Notes under the pieces: model-generated
Database searches by the model: none
Told to the model about the DNA's origin: nothing
What the model saw: the letters and a program-made list of their open reading frames with translations, nothing else
Position numbers and translations under genes: made by a program
Source: Ceriagrion tenellum
Taxonomy: Eukaryota; Arthropoda; Insecta; Odonata; Coenagrionidae
DNA length: 64,000 nt
Direction of reading: 5' to 3'
Assembly (NCBI GenBank): GCA_963169105.1
Contig: OY720636.1
Span: forward strand, 118,748,188 to 118,812,187
Part shown: positions 1 to 11,400 of the stretch, piece by piece
How positions within the stretch are numbered: position 1 is the first letter of the stretch
Layout of the letters: every line of letters starts with the position of its first letter

Positions 1-365
1 TTAAATCTGACTCGAACAAGTTTAGAGACCATTCTTGGTATCTGGCAGTATCACCTGGCATCTTCCACATGTACCTCCTACACCGATGGTACTCAAAGAG
101 AGTGTTAGCTGCTACCATATTCTTTTCATTTCAGAACTCTACCAGTTTTTCCTCCTTGGCCCTTTTTTCTGCCCAGTCCTATGTACCCTACACTATTTCC
201 TTAATTTACCGCCCTTACAATTGCGCTTCAGTCTACCATCGTGGTGAGGTTTTCTTTCCCATTCATTACCCCGAGGACATCTTCAGCATGCTCGTGAACT
301 TCTTCCATTTCTTCTCCCGGGTGGCTAGATGTCGGCATGCAGACCTGCATTATCACGTTGTTTGT
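1..365 (-). pseudogene. LINE (non-LTR retrotransposon) endonuclease fragment, truncated by window edge
   Basis: Two minus-strand frames carry remnants of the APE-type (exonuclease-endonuclease-phosphatase) domain that nicks target DNA for LINE insertion. One frame, about 173-365, reads MQVCMPTSSHPGEEMEEVHE and, further on, GKENLTTMVD followed by a stop. In intact relatives this last place holds the catalytic G-D-W-N strand, so here Gly has become Val and Trp has become a stop. The second frame, 1-179, reads EKNMVAANTLFEYHRCRRYM and then WKMPGDTARYQ, the segment before the usual I-D-Y-I-L strand, which is lost here. The clade looks like the RTE/CR1-like group whose endonucleases are often annotated as craniofacial-development-protein-2-like. 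At least three stops and one frameshift make it a pseudogene. It runs off the left end of the window. Confidence 0.8.
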
Positions 366-1866
366 AAGCTCTCACCTGCCGGTTTGTAACCTGCAATCCT
401 CTTGTCGTCTCCCGATCACTCAGTATCCGACGCTGCAGTAGTCATATGCCCCAGCCACCTTTATATCGTTGACTTCCAGTAAATCAACCCCTAGCGTCTC
501 CAGCTCAAACTTTCAGTTGAATATTAAAATGAGCAGAGCCAATGCTTATAAAATCCTATTTTGTTGCAGATCTAATGCTGCAGTTTTCACAAGCCGCGGT
601 TATCCCTCTCTTCCCTGCTTCCTTCCTCTTTTGCATGCAAAGTTTCTCTACCACCGCTCTCTCTACTAACTCCACTATGTGAATACTTCTCTTTCAAGTT
701 TCTTTTCATGACTACCCGTATATTCTCTGGCCAACTATTTTTCCGAATGAGACAGCTCACTGCTCTCCTTTGGCCCGTTCTCCTCCCCAAATCAATCTTC
801 TCTCGGACAGGTGTAAATTCATCTCCATATCTTCTTCCAATCTATATTATTTTACACTAGGCATTTTCCCATTTCTCTCTAAACGTTAAAAATTCCTGTT
901 TTTCCGACCCATCAATTCCACCCAACTTCTAACCCTTCATCACTGATAAGACCACGCTCTACTTGACCAATTAAATACCAGCTCAAAAGTTCAAACATTT
1001 CTCCTACACTCCGAATGTTAACATTTTATTGCCGAACGATTAGTCTCGCCCGAGAAACATTTTCCCTAGCACGCTTTACTCAGTACCAAGTCTATCCTGG
1101 AACAAGCGGCAAAAGACACATTAATAATAGGTTCTGAAAGGACACAAATATGATAAATTTGATTTTAATTTGTGAAAAGATTTGTGAGACACTTTGCATA
1201 ATTGACCTTACAAGTAATATTTGTACATGAATGCATAAGAACTTGCATCGTTCCGAATTTATTCTTCGATTGTCCAATTCCATTTTAACACGTTGTCTTA
1301 AAGAGCACGAAATACATTTGGTAGGGATTCGATTACCTGTGAACTTATTTTCTTAACAGAATTAGATTCATATCTTTATATTGGTTGATATCTATATTAG
1401 TCCTATCCGAATAATCCTCTGATGTTCCCCTTGAACTATTGTTAATTAAACATTGGCCAATAAAATCGTCATAAACTACTGGCAAATGCCACAGCATGTG
1501 GAGTGATGCCGATAAGTCTTACGTTGTTCAACAACGAGGAGTAATTAATAAATGAATCACAGTCAATGATTCTATAATTTTTCATAAAACTATGACAAAA
1601 ATCTAAACCATTTCTTCTTCAAATCAGTTTCAATTAAAAAATTCCCATACAATTATTGAACCCACAACAGCCTTGTTTCATGTAATTCTCTACACTTTTA
1701 ATCTTTCTCTCTCAACACCCAACTCAAAAACACAACACAAAAACAATCTTAGTCTTTTTGAGGATCAAAAACAACAGAAAGCACCACCTCTTAATAAACA
1801 ATCATTAAGTAAGAGTGAAAATACGCAATGATAACGAATCGTACCAATTATTAATTATTATTATTA
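366..1866. other. no recognisable gene; pyrimidine-rich then AT-rich DNA
   Basis: The first 600 bases are C/T-rich on the plus strand, so purine-rich on the strand of the neighbouring LINE. Minus-strand frames are partly open there, and this might be more of that LINE upstream of its endonuclease, but I see no motif to support it. From about 1100 the DNA is AT-rich with short A/T runs, including a (TTA)n tract at about 1852-1869. Confidence 0.5.
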
Positions 1867-2148
1867 TTAATGACTAGCGGACGGTACCCGTTGGAATTCA
1901 ACAGGTGTGAAAAATATTGAACTTATTTTACAAGAAAACCAAAAAGCCTGAAGAATACTGTCAGTGTGGTCATTGGAGGAGTTCTTTATGTAGGTATCTT
2001 GTACGTTGTGATCGTTGTAGTAGACACGCTGTCCGTTTTCCAGGTGCGCGTAGAGAAAAGTGAATGTTGGTTCTTTTTCATGCATGGGAAACCCAGAAAT
2101 GGGCCACACACACTCATAACTACTTAAATAGCACTCAGGTTGATAGAT
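1867..2148 (-). pseudogene. Helitron Rep/helicase fragment
   Basis: An open minus-strand frame of about 94 codons includes GFPMHEKEPTF and HLENGQRVYYNDHNVQD. It then continues TDSILQAFWFSCKI and VEFQRVPS. In Helitron transposases the segment between the HUH Rep domain and the PIF1-like helicase has this pattern: a F-P-I/M-H-E-R/K-x-P-T stretch, then H-L-E-N-G-Q-R-V-Y-F, then a T-L-T-x-F-F stretch. The match is long and ordered, so the family call is firm. Upstream codons back to 2148 continue the frame (C-Y-L-S-S-Y-E-C). Neither the Rep HUH motif nor the helicase Walker boxes is visible nearby, and no Helitron 3' hairpin with CTRR was found next to it. It is an isolated fragment of a full protein that normally exceeds 1300 residues. 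Confidence 0.85.
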
Positions 2149-5100
2149 GGTCCTCGTCCCTCCGGTTCCCTTGAGCCGTCTTCTGAGTGAATTGACAGCT
2201 TGATCGCCTCCCTTGTGTACTTACATATATTTGCATTCAATGACTTAATTGAGTTACGCTATTCAACGATGATATGTGCGTGGAGTATCTTAATCAGGAT
2301 CGGAGAGTAGGGTACAATCCAGCGGTTGATAGTGTCAAAAGGAGAGTTTGCAGCAGCAGCCATGTTTATTGACCTACGAATCCTCCGCGGGATACTAGAT
2401 CTCTCTTTAATTTTCTCTTTTTGTAATGCAAGCGATAATTAGTGTTGGTAATTAAAAATAAGGGTATAAACTCAAACAAAATACAAATTGAAGGGTGGAT
2501 TGAGTGGGATGGAATATACGACAAAGCATTGGATGGGGAGAAAGAGCAAAACAAACAGACTAATTTCAGGGGCGGAGATGAAGTTGGCCTCGATACCTTG
2601 GCGATCGGTCAACGCCGCCATGTCGAGGTAAAGGGAATTTCCGGAGGATGGATTCGTTTCATCGCAGCCAATCGAACGGCTAATAAACTCACTGGCCTGT
2701 CCCTAACTCTACACCTCCCTTCCCCGAATTTTTTATTTACCAGATGGATGGCAATTGGTGCCTCGCAGTCTTCCTCCCGTTATCCAGCTTCCGTGGCCAA
2801 TTCGCTTGCTTATTTCTCATGATGCCACGGAATTTCAGTCACATTTTTCACTTCTCAATGGATTTCCCAGACGAGAGGCGGGTCAGAGAATGTTAGGCAA
2901 TCAAGTGGAAATGGAGTGTGAGCGTGAATGTTATTATCCGACCCTCATTTTTCGAGTAAAGCTACCAACTAAGGAAAGTACAGCATATTAATTACGTACG
3001 ACTGCATGTGAAGAAAAGTGAGTCATAATGTACATAAATCAATATTCTTTATTATGTAAAGTATATTCAAACGTAAAAAAGTGCTCCAATTAAAACAATT
3101 TCTACGATGAAATCTAAAAAAATGCTGGAAGTTTGATGATAACCCTGCCCCATTGTTTATGTTGGATCATTTAAGCCAAGGTGTGACACTGTTTGCGACA
3201 TCCAAAGATTTACAGAAAAAGCCAAAGACTAACGGGGAAGTCATACTAGTAAGTAAATTGTGGCCGAGGGATTTTGAGATGTGGAAGGAAGCGCGATTTA
3301 AGTATTGTGACCGTCTCATTAAGAGGAACTGACCATTGATCCATTAACGACTAGGAATTATCGGCACTGTCTCTGAGCTAAGATGTAAATGAAGATAGCG
3401 ATTCAGAACTTAAATGCTAACAGGTTCTTGTAGTGTTTTTAAGCTGGCATAAAATTTTACACTAGAAGTCTTGGAATTAAAACATTGGTTGAAAGAAAAC
3501 TGGAGCTCAAGATGTGTTAAATGTAGCTGTATTGCCGTTTTCCAACTTCCTAAGAAGTTAATAATGGCGATGCAGCTTCTGATCATGGAAATCTTCCCGA
3601 CACCTTGGGCCCCTAGTAAAAATATGAACTCGTCAAAATCACCAAATAGGAGTTATTTAGAGTTTTGTTTAAGCTTCATTAAAAAAATGAAAATTAATAC
3701 TAAAGGAAGTTATAATAAATCGATGAGAACTAATGATAAGCACGCATCCATTCAATCGTTACAAATCTACTGCTGGTATATACCCACCTGACCGCTTTCG
3801 ATATTGCATTCGAAAAAATTTAAAGGGTTCTTCTTTTACTTATTGATTTATTATTTTCCCCGTTTTACTGAGATAAATGAAAGTGCTCTTGCATATGATA
3901 ATAAGACATTTTGAATGGAAAAATACTTTACTTACATTTATAAAATTGAGCATAAATAAGGTAACGTCACCAAACTTGCGGTCTTCCGATTCTCTTCTAT
4001 GGCTTAAGTTTTTGGTACACGAGAAGATATTGTCATGTTTGATTTACCAGCAAATCATCGTTTGTTTTCAAGAATTACAAGAAAACGCTTCATATATTAG
4101 GAAGAACGGTCCTAATGGAGCATGGCTTCTACGTAAACCTTGGTTTTCATAATTCTAATGTATCCTCCACCGCAGATTCGTGCAGAGCGGAAGAATCGTG
4201 GAACGTAGCCCCTTCGATCAAGGTAGTTTCACCATATGTTTCCTAAATGGACATTTAAATCTCATTTTAAATAGTTTAAATTGTGAACTTTGTGGTAATT
4301 TGCATTGACTTAAACAAGGGATTAAAAAAGTCAATATCTGCAGCCAATTCAGTTGCATCTCATCACTCCGCTGACACTTCAGCTCCAGTGCCTGACGAAT
4401 AGATGTCATCAATAAATTTTTGTTAGATATATTATCAAGGACACTAACAGCTATACAGCTTGAGGATTCCATGGAATCTAAATTTAGCTATTATAACTTA
4501 AATAGAAATTTTGAACACATTTAAACCTTGTATGTGTACAACAGAGTCACTTAATAAGTAATGCATCAAGGAACAAATGCACTTAAAATTTTGAAGGAAG
4601 TTATACCATAATTGAAGATTCCCCTCATTGTATCATCCGTATTCCTAAGTATTCAAAATGTGATCAATGGACGTCATATATGTATAATGTCACTTATCCC
4701 AAGGTATTGCAAGACTTAGAAAATATTACACAGATCAAAGAAGCTACTTACGATGAATGGTTTGTGAATTAAAAAAAATAATAATACTTAATGAATTTAA
4801 TTGTACAAAATGATTTTTTGCGCATTTTGCTGAACACAGAAGACATAATGTCGAACAACTATTGGAGAGACAATTTTATCAGGGGATCCACAAATAATCG
4901 CACATACCATCAATAAATTACCCAAATGCTGACAAGTTAAAGTATATTCTCATCTCGTTTTCGCCTCATTTTTCGTTCTTTCATGCCTGGCGGTTCAAAA
5001 TCTCCCATGAAATAATATCCTTATTTTTATTTAATCTATAAACATAATATTTCCGTAAAAATCAAACCTCAGAGAAAATTAGGTACTGGAAAATTCAACT

Positions 5101-5363
5101 CACACAATAAGAGATAAAAGATTGACAACTATTTGTTATGGTAATGGTTGAACGCAGAAACTTGTTGGACACAGAATCAAAACATAAGAACCACTTTAGT
5201 ATACTATTGAAGGGGCTAACAATAAGAAGTATTTGAGAAATATCATCAACTGATTACTTAATATCCAACAGTAAGGGACATTAATCCTTACGAGAGAAAG
5301 AAATAGTTGATAGGAGAAAGGAATGGAACGCAGCAGAGAGATAATCTTTGATGTAACCTAAAA
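2149..5363. other. no recognisable gene
   Basis: About 3.2 kb of mostly AT-rich DNA. The block 2560-2830 has somewhat higher GC and an open plus frame of 126 codons (2442-2822), but it resembles no family I know and the opposite strand is similarly open. I see no repeat structure here. Confidence 0.5.
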
Positions 5364-6170
5364 ATGTCACTTATTTTCATATCAAATTCCATAAAACTAG
5401 ATACACAAAATAGAAGTGACCCAGGAAATTATAGGCCTATATCGTTATCATTAGTTTTATGCAAGATCCTTGAATACATTGCCGTTAGCAATATTATGAC
5501 ATTCCTGGATAATCGTAACCTCTTACACAGAAGTCAGCATGGCTTCTGAAAGGGCAGGTCCGGCGTAACACAGCTTGCGCTCTTCCTTCATGATATCCAA
5601 AAATCAGGTGAATCGAATAAGCAAATCGAAGCGATATTCCTTGATTTTAAGAGGGAATTCGACAAGGTTTCTCAAAAAAAACTCAATTATAAATTGCAAT
5701 CATGCGGAGTTAATAAAAAAACAGTGAACTGGATAAGGGATTATCTCAGTGATGGAAACAAAAGTAGTTATTGACGGTTATAGCTCTCATATGTTGAAGT
5801 CACATCCGGTGTTCCTCAAGGAAGAGTGATTGGCCCTCTTTTATTCATTATTTCTATTAATTACCAAAGTCATCGAATTAATAGTTAATTAAGATTCTTT
5901 GCAGACGATAGAGTAATCTATCGTGAAATAAGTGAAGTAAAATACCGTGAAAAAAGGACTTTGAAGTTCTGTCATCTGACCTTAACAAAGTTCATTCGTA
6001 GTGCCAGGAGTGGGGTTTAGAACTAAATGTTAGTAAATTCACCACAGTTCACTTCCTGTTATAGTCATCACACAAAAACCATACCTACACCGTGGGTGGA
6101 GTAAACATAAGACTTCAAATACAGTAAAATATCTTGGAAGTGCCTTAACTTCAGATACGGAAAGAAAGGT
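5364..6170 (+). pseudogene. LINE reverse transcriptase remnant (Jockey/CR1-like)
   Basis: This would have copied LINE RNA into DNA at the target site. Ordered RT blocks are visible: SDPGNYRPISL (about 5418), then QHGF, a stop and KGRSGVTQL (5540-5572), then FLDFKREFDKV (about 5638-5670). SGVPQGRVIGPLLF (about 5803-5844), FFADD (5895-5909, the catalytic Y/F-A-D-D box) and QEWGLELNVSKF (6005-6040) follow, and a trace of K-Y-L-G lies near 6127. The TGA at 5547-5549 sits where relatives have Arg, consistent with CGA to TGA decay at a CpG. A frameshift near 5775-5800 and further stops follow. The 5' endonuclease part and the 3' end are missing or unrecognisable. The block order and the S-D-P-G-N-Y-R-P-I-S-L start indicate the Jockey/CR1 side of LINEs; the exact clade needs a tree. 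Confidence 0.9.
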
Positions 6171-8249
6171 AAAAATTCGTCAAAAATAAAATTAGATAAG
6201 CATGCTTTATATTCAAGTACTACAGCAATCGCAAACATCCATACGTGCTTTCAAAATCATAAAATTATGGGTTAGATACTTACAGAGATGGTTTTTTTGA
6301 GAATTTTGACACGTACTTGTATCAAAGATTATAGAAAATAAATTTAGCGAATAATTAGTGTAATAAGGAAGCCAAATAGTCGCATCAACTTCAGAAATGC
6401 ATTTCTCTTCATGATTAAGAAAAATGAGAAACACCGTTCGTTTATTTGAAATAAAGATTATGCGCGAATCCCATTTTAAAATCTATCGCCGGGATATAGG
6501 GATTGTTTTTTCTCGATGCATTCAGTATTATTCATTGATAAATTAATCGTTAATTACTACAAACGCAATAGAGTGAAAGTACCAATATTTTGACTGTTAA
6601 GACGTAGATAACTGATTCTCCACATTAGCAACGCACTGTATATGTTAGGCGGGATGGATTAAAAATTAAACCTCGCAATAAATTACTCATTAATAAATAT
6701 TTCAATCAAAGCAGACTAAATAAATGCAATTATCGATGATTAATTGTTTTGGATTCCTGACTAGAGTAAAATTGGAAACTATTAGCAGCACATATTCCTC
6801 GCGCAGAAATTTTTTCAAATTCATAATGATTAAACACACATATCGAGTAAATTCGCTACCACTGGAATATTTTTCACCTGTAATGGGCGAAGTTATTCAA
6901 GAGCCTTTTAGCTCCAGGTGGATTACATGATTGATCGAGAGCTGGTATTTATTCAGCGATAGATCAGAATTTATCAATTGAATGCTGTATTATGCAGCAA
7001 ATTTCTTGCGGTCATGAAAATAACCAGTGCTGCCACTTATTTAAGAGGAAAAAGTAATGCCTATTAAGAAATTACATAGTTAAGCAGCAACACGAACAAG
7101 TTTTGCTCACTTATTTGCACAGAGGGATCGTAAATCAAACAGATTTTCTGCATCCTACATCTACTTTATATTTTTATTACATCCGAAAAGTGCTTATTGA
7201 CTGAATAAAATTTTCTACTTCACATTTCGCATAGCATTTGAGGTCTCGTGTTCGTGAACACAAAATGATGTTTCATTATTCTGGTTGGTGAGCGTGTTAG
7301 CGCGATGAATTGTTGCGTGCAGAATATGGGAAAAATCAGACTTTTTGGTTCACCTTTGACGTTGACGATGCGATCCCATACACGTTCCATCGATGCGGCG
7401 TCGAAGCGGTTCAACTTTGCTCGCATGCCTGTCATTATCTCTCGCTTATCTGTACTCGGAGTAGAATAACACATGTGACCCGCGTTGGATTCCAACGCTG
7501 CGCTGAACGGTGAATTTGGAATATGAAAGTTCACTCGGTGGGATACATGTACAACTTTGGAGTGATGTCCACCCAGCGCCGTGTTATGTTTATCGTCAGT
7601 CGATAGCTTATGTTTTATTTATCACCTCCCAGAGCGTCCACTGCTATATTCACAATGCAACGCGGTTTCAAAAATTCATCCTGCCACGTGCTAACGACGG
7701 TGACCTAGTTAGATATTTCGTTAAAATTCCATTAAATGACTAATTTACATTCCATCTGCAATTTCAATTGTGTACACTTTTTGCGACAATTAGAAGAACG
7801 TAGTGGACATTCATCACATAAAACGGTGTGCATTAAAATGAGTGCAATTCTTATTATCGTTCCAAAATACGTCTATAATTTATCATTCATAAAATGTGTG
7901 CATTACCTAAGACTAATTTCTGGGAATTCAGTAGCTTTATGCTCATTAAAATTGCATATTTTAACTTCATTTGCTGACATGATCAATGAAAACAGCAATT
8001 TTTGGTGATTAATGCATTAATGTTAACTTTTTAATAAGTGTATTTAATTAATGCAATTGGTATGATCATTTTTAAAGGGGTATTTCTATATTCACCTTAA
8101 TTACAATTTCGACACCTAATCATCAAAAACTAAACAACTGGGTAACATTTTATACAAGGAAATTGCTTATTAAGTTATTGGTCAAACCTCAGAAATGACA
8201 ACCAAAACACAAGCCTCTTGGATAGCTTTCAATAGATCCCCAGGATGAC
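6171..8249. other. no recognisable gene
   Basis: AT-rich DNA. At 7220-7534 both strands are open (104 codons on minus, 67 on plus) in a GC- and CpG-richer patch. The minus frame contains KLNRFDAASMERVWDRIVNV, which I do not recognise. It could be an old exon or processed copy, but nothing confirms that. The rest shows only A/T runs. Confidence 0.45.
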
Positions 8250-8450
8250 ATTTTTTTTAAATTCATTAATTTATATTTATACTCAAATTCCCGAAAACAG
8301 CACAACAAAGGCCTTTTACATCGAGTGATTAACAATTAAGAATAGACGAACAACAACACTCATGTCCTGAGTGGTGAAAAACCACCCAGGCGGGACTCGA
8401 ACCCGCAACCCTCGGACTGGCAAGCAAGGACCCCGCCGACATCGGGGCCG
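8250..8450 (-). repeat. tRNA-derived SINE
   Basis: On the minus strand the element starts near 8448 with a tRNA-like head. It contains a B box, GGTTCGAGTCC, at about 8393-8403, matching the RNA polymerase III consensus GGTTCGANTCC, flanked by pairing GCGGG/CCCGC bases like a T-arm. An unrelated body follows and ends in an A-rich run at about 8252-8260. The 5' part is GC-rich and the body AT-rich, as in arthropod SINEs. A TGTC near each end could be part of a decayed target-site duplication but is too short to trust. It is not a functional tRNA: the acceptor and anticodon arms do not pair. Confidence 0.7.
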
Positions 8451-8879
8451 ACATAAAACCTAAAGGATTAATCATTTGGTTTAAATTGTCTTCCATATTC
8501 AACATTGGAAAAAGGGCAAAGCATTAGCATCATGTAGAAGATGAAATTAATAAGAGCAGCAATACAATGCCGCCAAGGGCACAAGCACTTGGGTGTTAAA
8601 AAAACTCAAATTGGAACCCTGGATGATGCAAACAAAGGATGAAATTTGCAAGGGAAGGGTTATATCCATGTTAATTAGCATTATATGGGACCAAATTACA
8701 TCAAAAGCTTAATTAAATGAAAACCAAAATGAATTGTAACACGCATTTTACATATGGGAGTGAGATATGAAGGAAAATACAAAACAAATACTAAATATTA
8801 CGGAGTCGGATTACTGGAGACGATCTGTGGGTATATCGGGGGAAAGGGAAAGTATCACAATTGACTGAACAAGAATATA
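8451..8879. other. no recognisable feature
   Basis: AT-rich spacer between the SINE and the next LINE remnant. It may include unrecognisable upstream parts of that LINE. Confidence 0.4.
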
Positions 8880-9132
8880 ATGGGAGTCACCCATACAATT
8901 GACAATAAAATAAAATTACAAACAGCTTGTTTGGTATGGTCAATGCAAGGTACGACGAACGAGAGATTACCTAACCAAATTTTAATGTGGAAATCAAAAA
9001 GTAGCAAAGAAAGAGGAAGTCCTAGAATAATTTGGAGCGAAGGCATAGAAAAGCTAATGAGAGAAAAGTAGTTTCCTGAAATCCTATGGACGAATGAAGA
9101 GCAATGACGGTTGGACATTGGATCCGAATCAA
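8880..9132 (+). pseudogene. LINE ORF2 C-terminal fragment (RTE/CR1-like)
   Basis: The plus frame starts MGVTHTIDNKIK and continues NERLPNQILMW, then ERGSPRIIWSEGIEKLMREK and a stop. After that stop the same frame goes on to a TGA followed by RLDIGSE. This is the C-terminal tail downstream of the RT in many arthropod LINEs. Its usual pattern is R-I-G-V-T-P-T-I-D, then W-x-G-H-V-x-R-M, then R-L-P-K-Q and G-R-P-R-K-x-W-x-E-G-I-x-K, ending near W-R-L-D-I-G. The final Trp is replaced by TGA. The W-x-G-H-V block is reduced to VWSMQ. The RT itself is not recognisable upstream. Confidence 0.75.
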
Positions 9133-10324
9133 AGCCGAATCATTCTCTTTAGCTGACAACGCCAATGATAATCTCCTTAAAAGGAAAAGAAAAAACTAAT
9201 AAACGAACTATAAAAAAGAGTGAATGATAAAAATATCTTAAGGAAAAATGTTGCATATTATAGAGAAAATATACTTTTAATCAGTACATCATGGAACCCT
9301 TTTTTCGGAATCCGAGAAATGTTACACAGATATGAAAACTGTAACACAAATTTATCATCCTTATTGTATACATGACTAATAATTAGGAATCATTCAGATG
9401 AAGCACAAAAAATACATCTATTTTTACATCTTATTGGGAGAAGATAGAAGATTTCTAGCAAGTATAGACAAGAAATACTTCAGGAACTTGAAAAATGTTT
9501 TAAAATTAAATTTTTTGACAAATACTTCAATCACGTAACCCAAGACTTGTATAGCATATCTCCAATGTTTACTATTTTAGTATCTGAAATTTTGTAACTG
9601 GTGGCGAAGACTTAATAAGCTGATTAAGCAAAAGTGAATTCTATCTAACGTAATGATATTCTCAAGGAGAACTCCGCTCATCTGGCAACAAATACCAAGA
9701 AAATGATGAATATTTTGTCTGAGCAACGATCAATTGATCAGTCAAATGAGAGAAAAGATAGAGAAGCAGAAACGAATTTCGGGTATGATAATGCTATACG
9801 ATCGATGGTTGAACGTGGCCGTTTCTTTATGTTAACTGCCCTTTTGAAGTATTTTTTTTCAATGATTTTCAACAGCTTCAGTTCAGCTCTGTGCAACAAA
9901 ACGAAGGAAAAGAATAGAAAAGAAAGAATACTGCAAAATGAAGTAAAGATGATGAAGAATGCAGAGAGAAAGTGTGACATATCGAAAAAGACTTTATTGC
10001 AAGCCGTTGTCCATCCTTCATTTAAATTCTGCATGTTTTTGTGTAATTTTTTTTAAATTTGGACATCCGAAGGTCCTAATTTTTGTGAATAATCTCTTTG
10101 AGGGAAACCGTTTCAAATTATCTGTGGTGGTATTTTTCAATTATCTGAGTGAAATAGACGCTCGAACCGTCCTCTTCTTCCTTCTGAACGTCATTGCTGA
10201 CAGATCACTTTGGATTTGGCAGCAGGCTTGTTTGCCATGATTCAAAACGGCGGCGCTAGTAAGTTAGATTATTTATTTACAATAAATAAATTCATTAATC
10301 CGTTTCTGGATGCCATGATTCGGG
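9133..10324. other. no recognisable gene
   Basis: AT-rich. Open frames of 117 codons (+, 9703-10056) and 98 codons (-, 9738-10034) lie on opposite strands of the same bases and are lysine- or phenylalanine-rich. They look like chance openings. Confidence 0.5.
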
Positions 10325-10370
10325 AATTTGGACCGATGCACAATTATTCAATTGTGCATCGACCCAAATT
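10325..10370. repeat. 46-bp hairpin (inverted repeat)
   Basis: Arms 10325-10344 and 10351-10370 are 20 bp each with two mismatches, separated by 6 bases. The pairing core is GATGCACAAT with ATTGTGCATC. No longer terminal repeat or duplication surrounds it. It could be a small foldback relic or a cruciform-forming site. Confidence 0.7.
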
Positions 10371-10587
10371 TGGTCTACGGAAATTGTGGCCTCTTGAAAT
10401 TTCGGGGACGACTTCATAGTCCGAACGAGCAGACTTTCTCGGGTTAGGTATCTTTTTTTCCACGAAATATAATCCTCACCGGATGGGGTCCAATCTCTGA
10501 AAATCGAGATATATACCCATCAAAATTACCTAACGCATGATGTTTGATATGTATAATGATATATTTATTTCATTTGGTAGTTCAATC

Positions 10588-11400
10588 CTAGGATTGGTTG
10601 ACTCCAGTCCTCCACCCTTCCCTATCCAATACTAGTTCCTGTACCCCCTGGTATTTCTTCCTATTTAGCGTCCTCATTAATTGGTCATTGAGCTTATTCA
10701 TTGCTCTTCCTCTGTGGGCTTTTCTCTCTATTTTGCCCTTAATTATGTTCTTCACAAATCCATTGTTTCTCAGGATGTGTCCAATTCGTCTTGTTTTTCT
10801 TTTCTGTATGTATTCCCATATGGTTCTTTTCTCTTCTGCTATTCTGTACACTTCATCATTTCTTTTTTTTCCTTCCCTTTTATCTTCAGTATCCTCCTCC
10901 AGCACCAGGTTTTGAAGACTTCTATTCTTTTCTGGTCAGCTTTTCCGATGGTCCATGCTTCCAATCAGTAGAGTGCTACGCTCCACACGAATGTTTTTAC
11001 ATACTGTTACAAGATTTTTAGTCCTACTTTCTTTGAGCACAGGAGTTATCTTTTTCCCATGAACGCCTTCTTAGCCTGGACCGTCTGATGTCCATAGTTC
11101 TTCCTTCCCACGTTATGGTGCTTCCGAGATAGGTGAAGGCATCCACTTGCTCTAATTTCTCTCCTCACGGGGTGATTTCTACGTTCAGCTTCTATCTTTC
11201 GCATACTAGGATTTTTGTCTTCTTACTTATTTTTATGTTGTATTCCCAGAGAAATTGGTCCATTACGTTTAGTGACTTATGAAGAACAACGCGATTTCCA
11301 GCTATGACTGCGATATCATCTGCGAAACAAAGTATATTTATTTATTCACCGTTTATCTTAACTCCGCTCAGTCTAATTTCTTGTGCTTCTCGTAAAATAT
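10588..11400 (-). pseudogene. LINE reverse transcriptase to C-terminus remnant
   Basis: Read on the minus strand, the catalytic box LCFADDIAV lies at about 11311-11330 and the following AFTYLGS block at about 11120-11140. The C-terminal tail is at 10588-10905, with KTRRIGHILRNN, then KGKIERKAHRGR and then LDREGWRTGVNQS before the stop. The tail pattern (R-R-x-G-H-x-L-R, G-R-R/K-x-R-G-R, D-R-E-x-W-R) is that of RTE/CR1-like LINE ORF2 proteins. The stretch 10906-11110 needs frameshifts and contains stops, and the upstream RT fingers are missing. The tail frame itself is open for 105 codons, so this copy may be somewhat younger than the 5.4-kb one, though still dead. Confidence 0.85.

Noticed and set aside
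8250..8450. Functional tRNA gene
   Set aside because: Only the T-arm/B-box part is intact; acceptor and anticodon arms do not pair.
10598..11021. Several plus-strand open frames of 76-105 codons
   Set aside because: They are the antisense of the LINE C-terminus on the minus strand.
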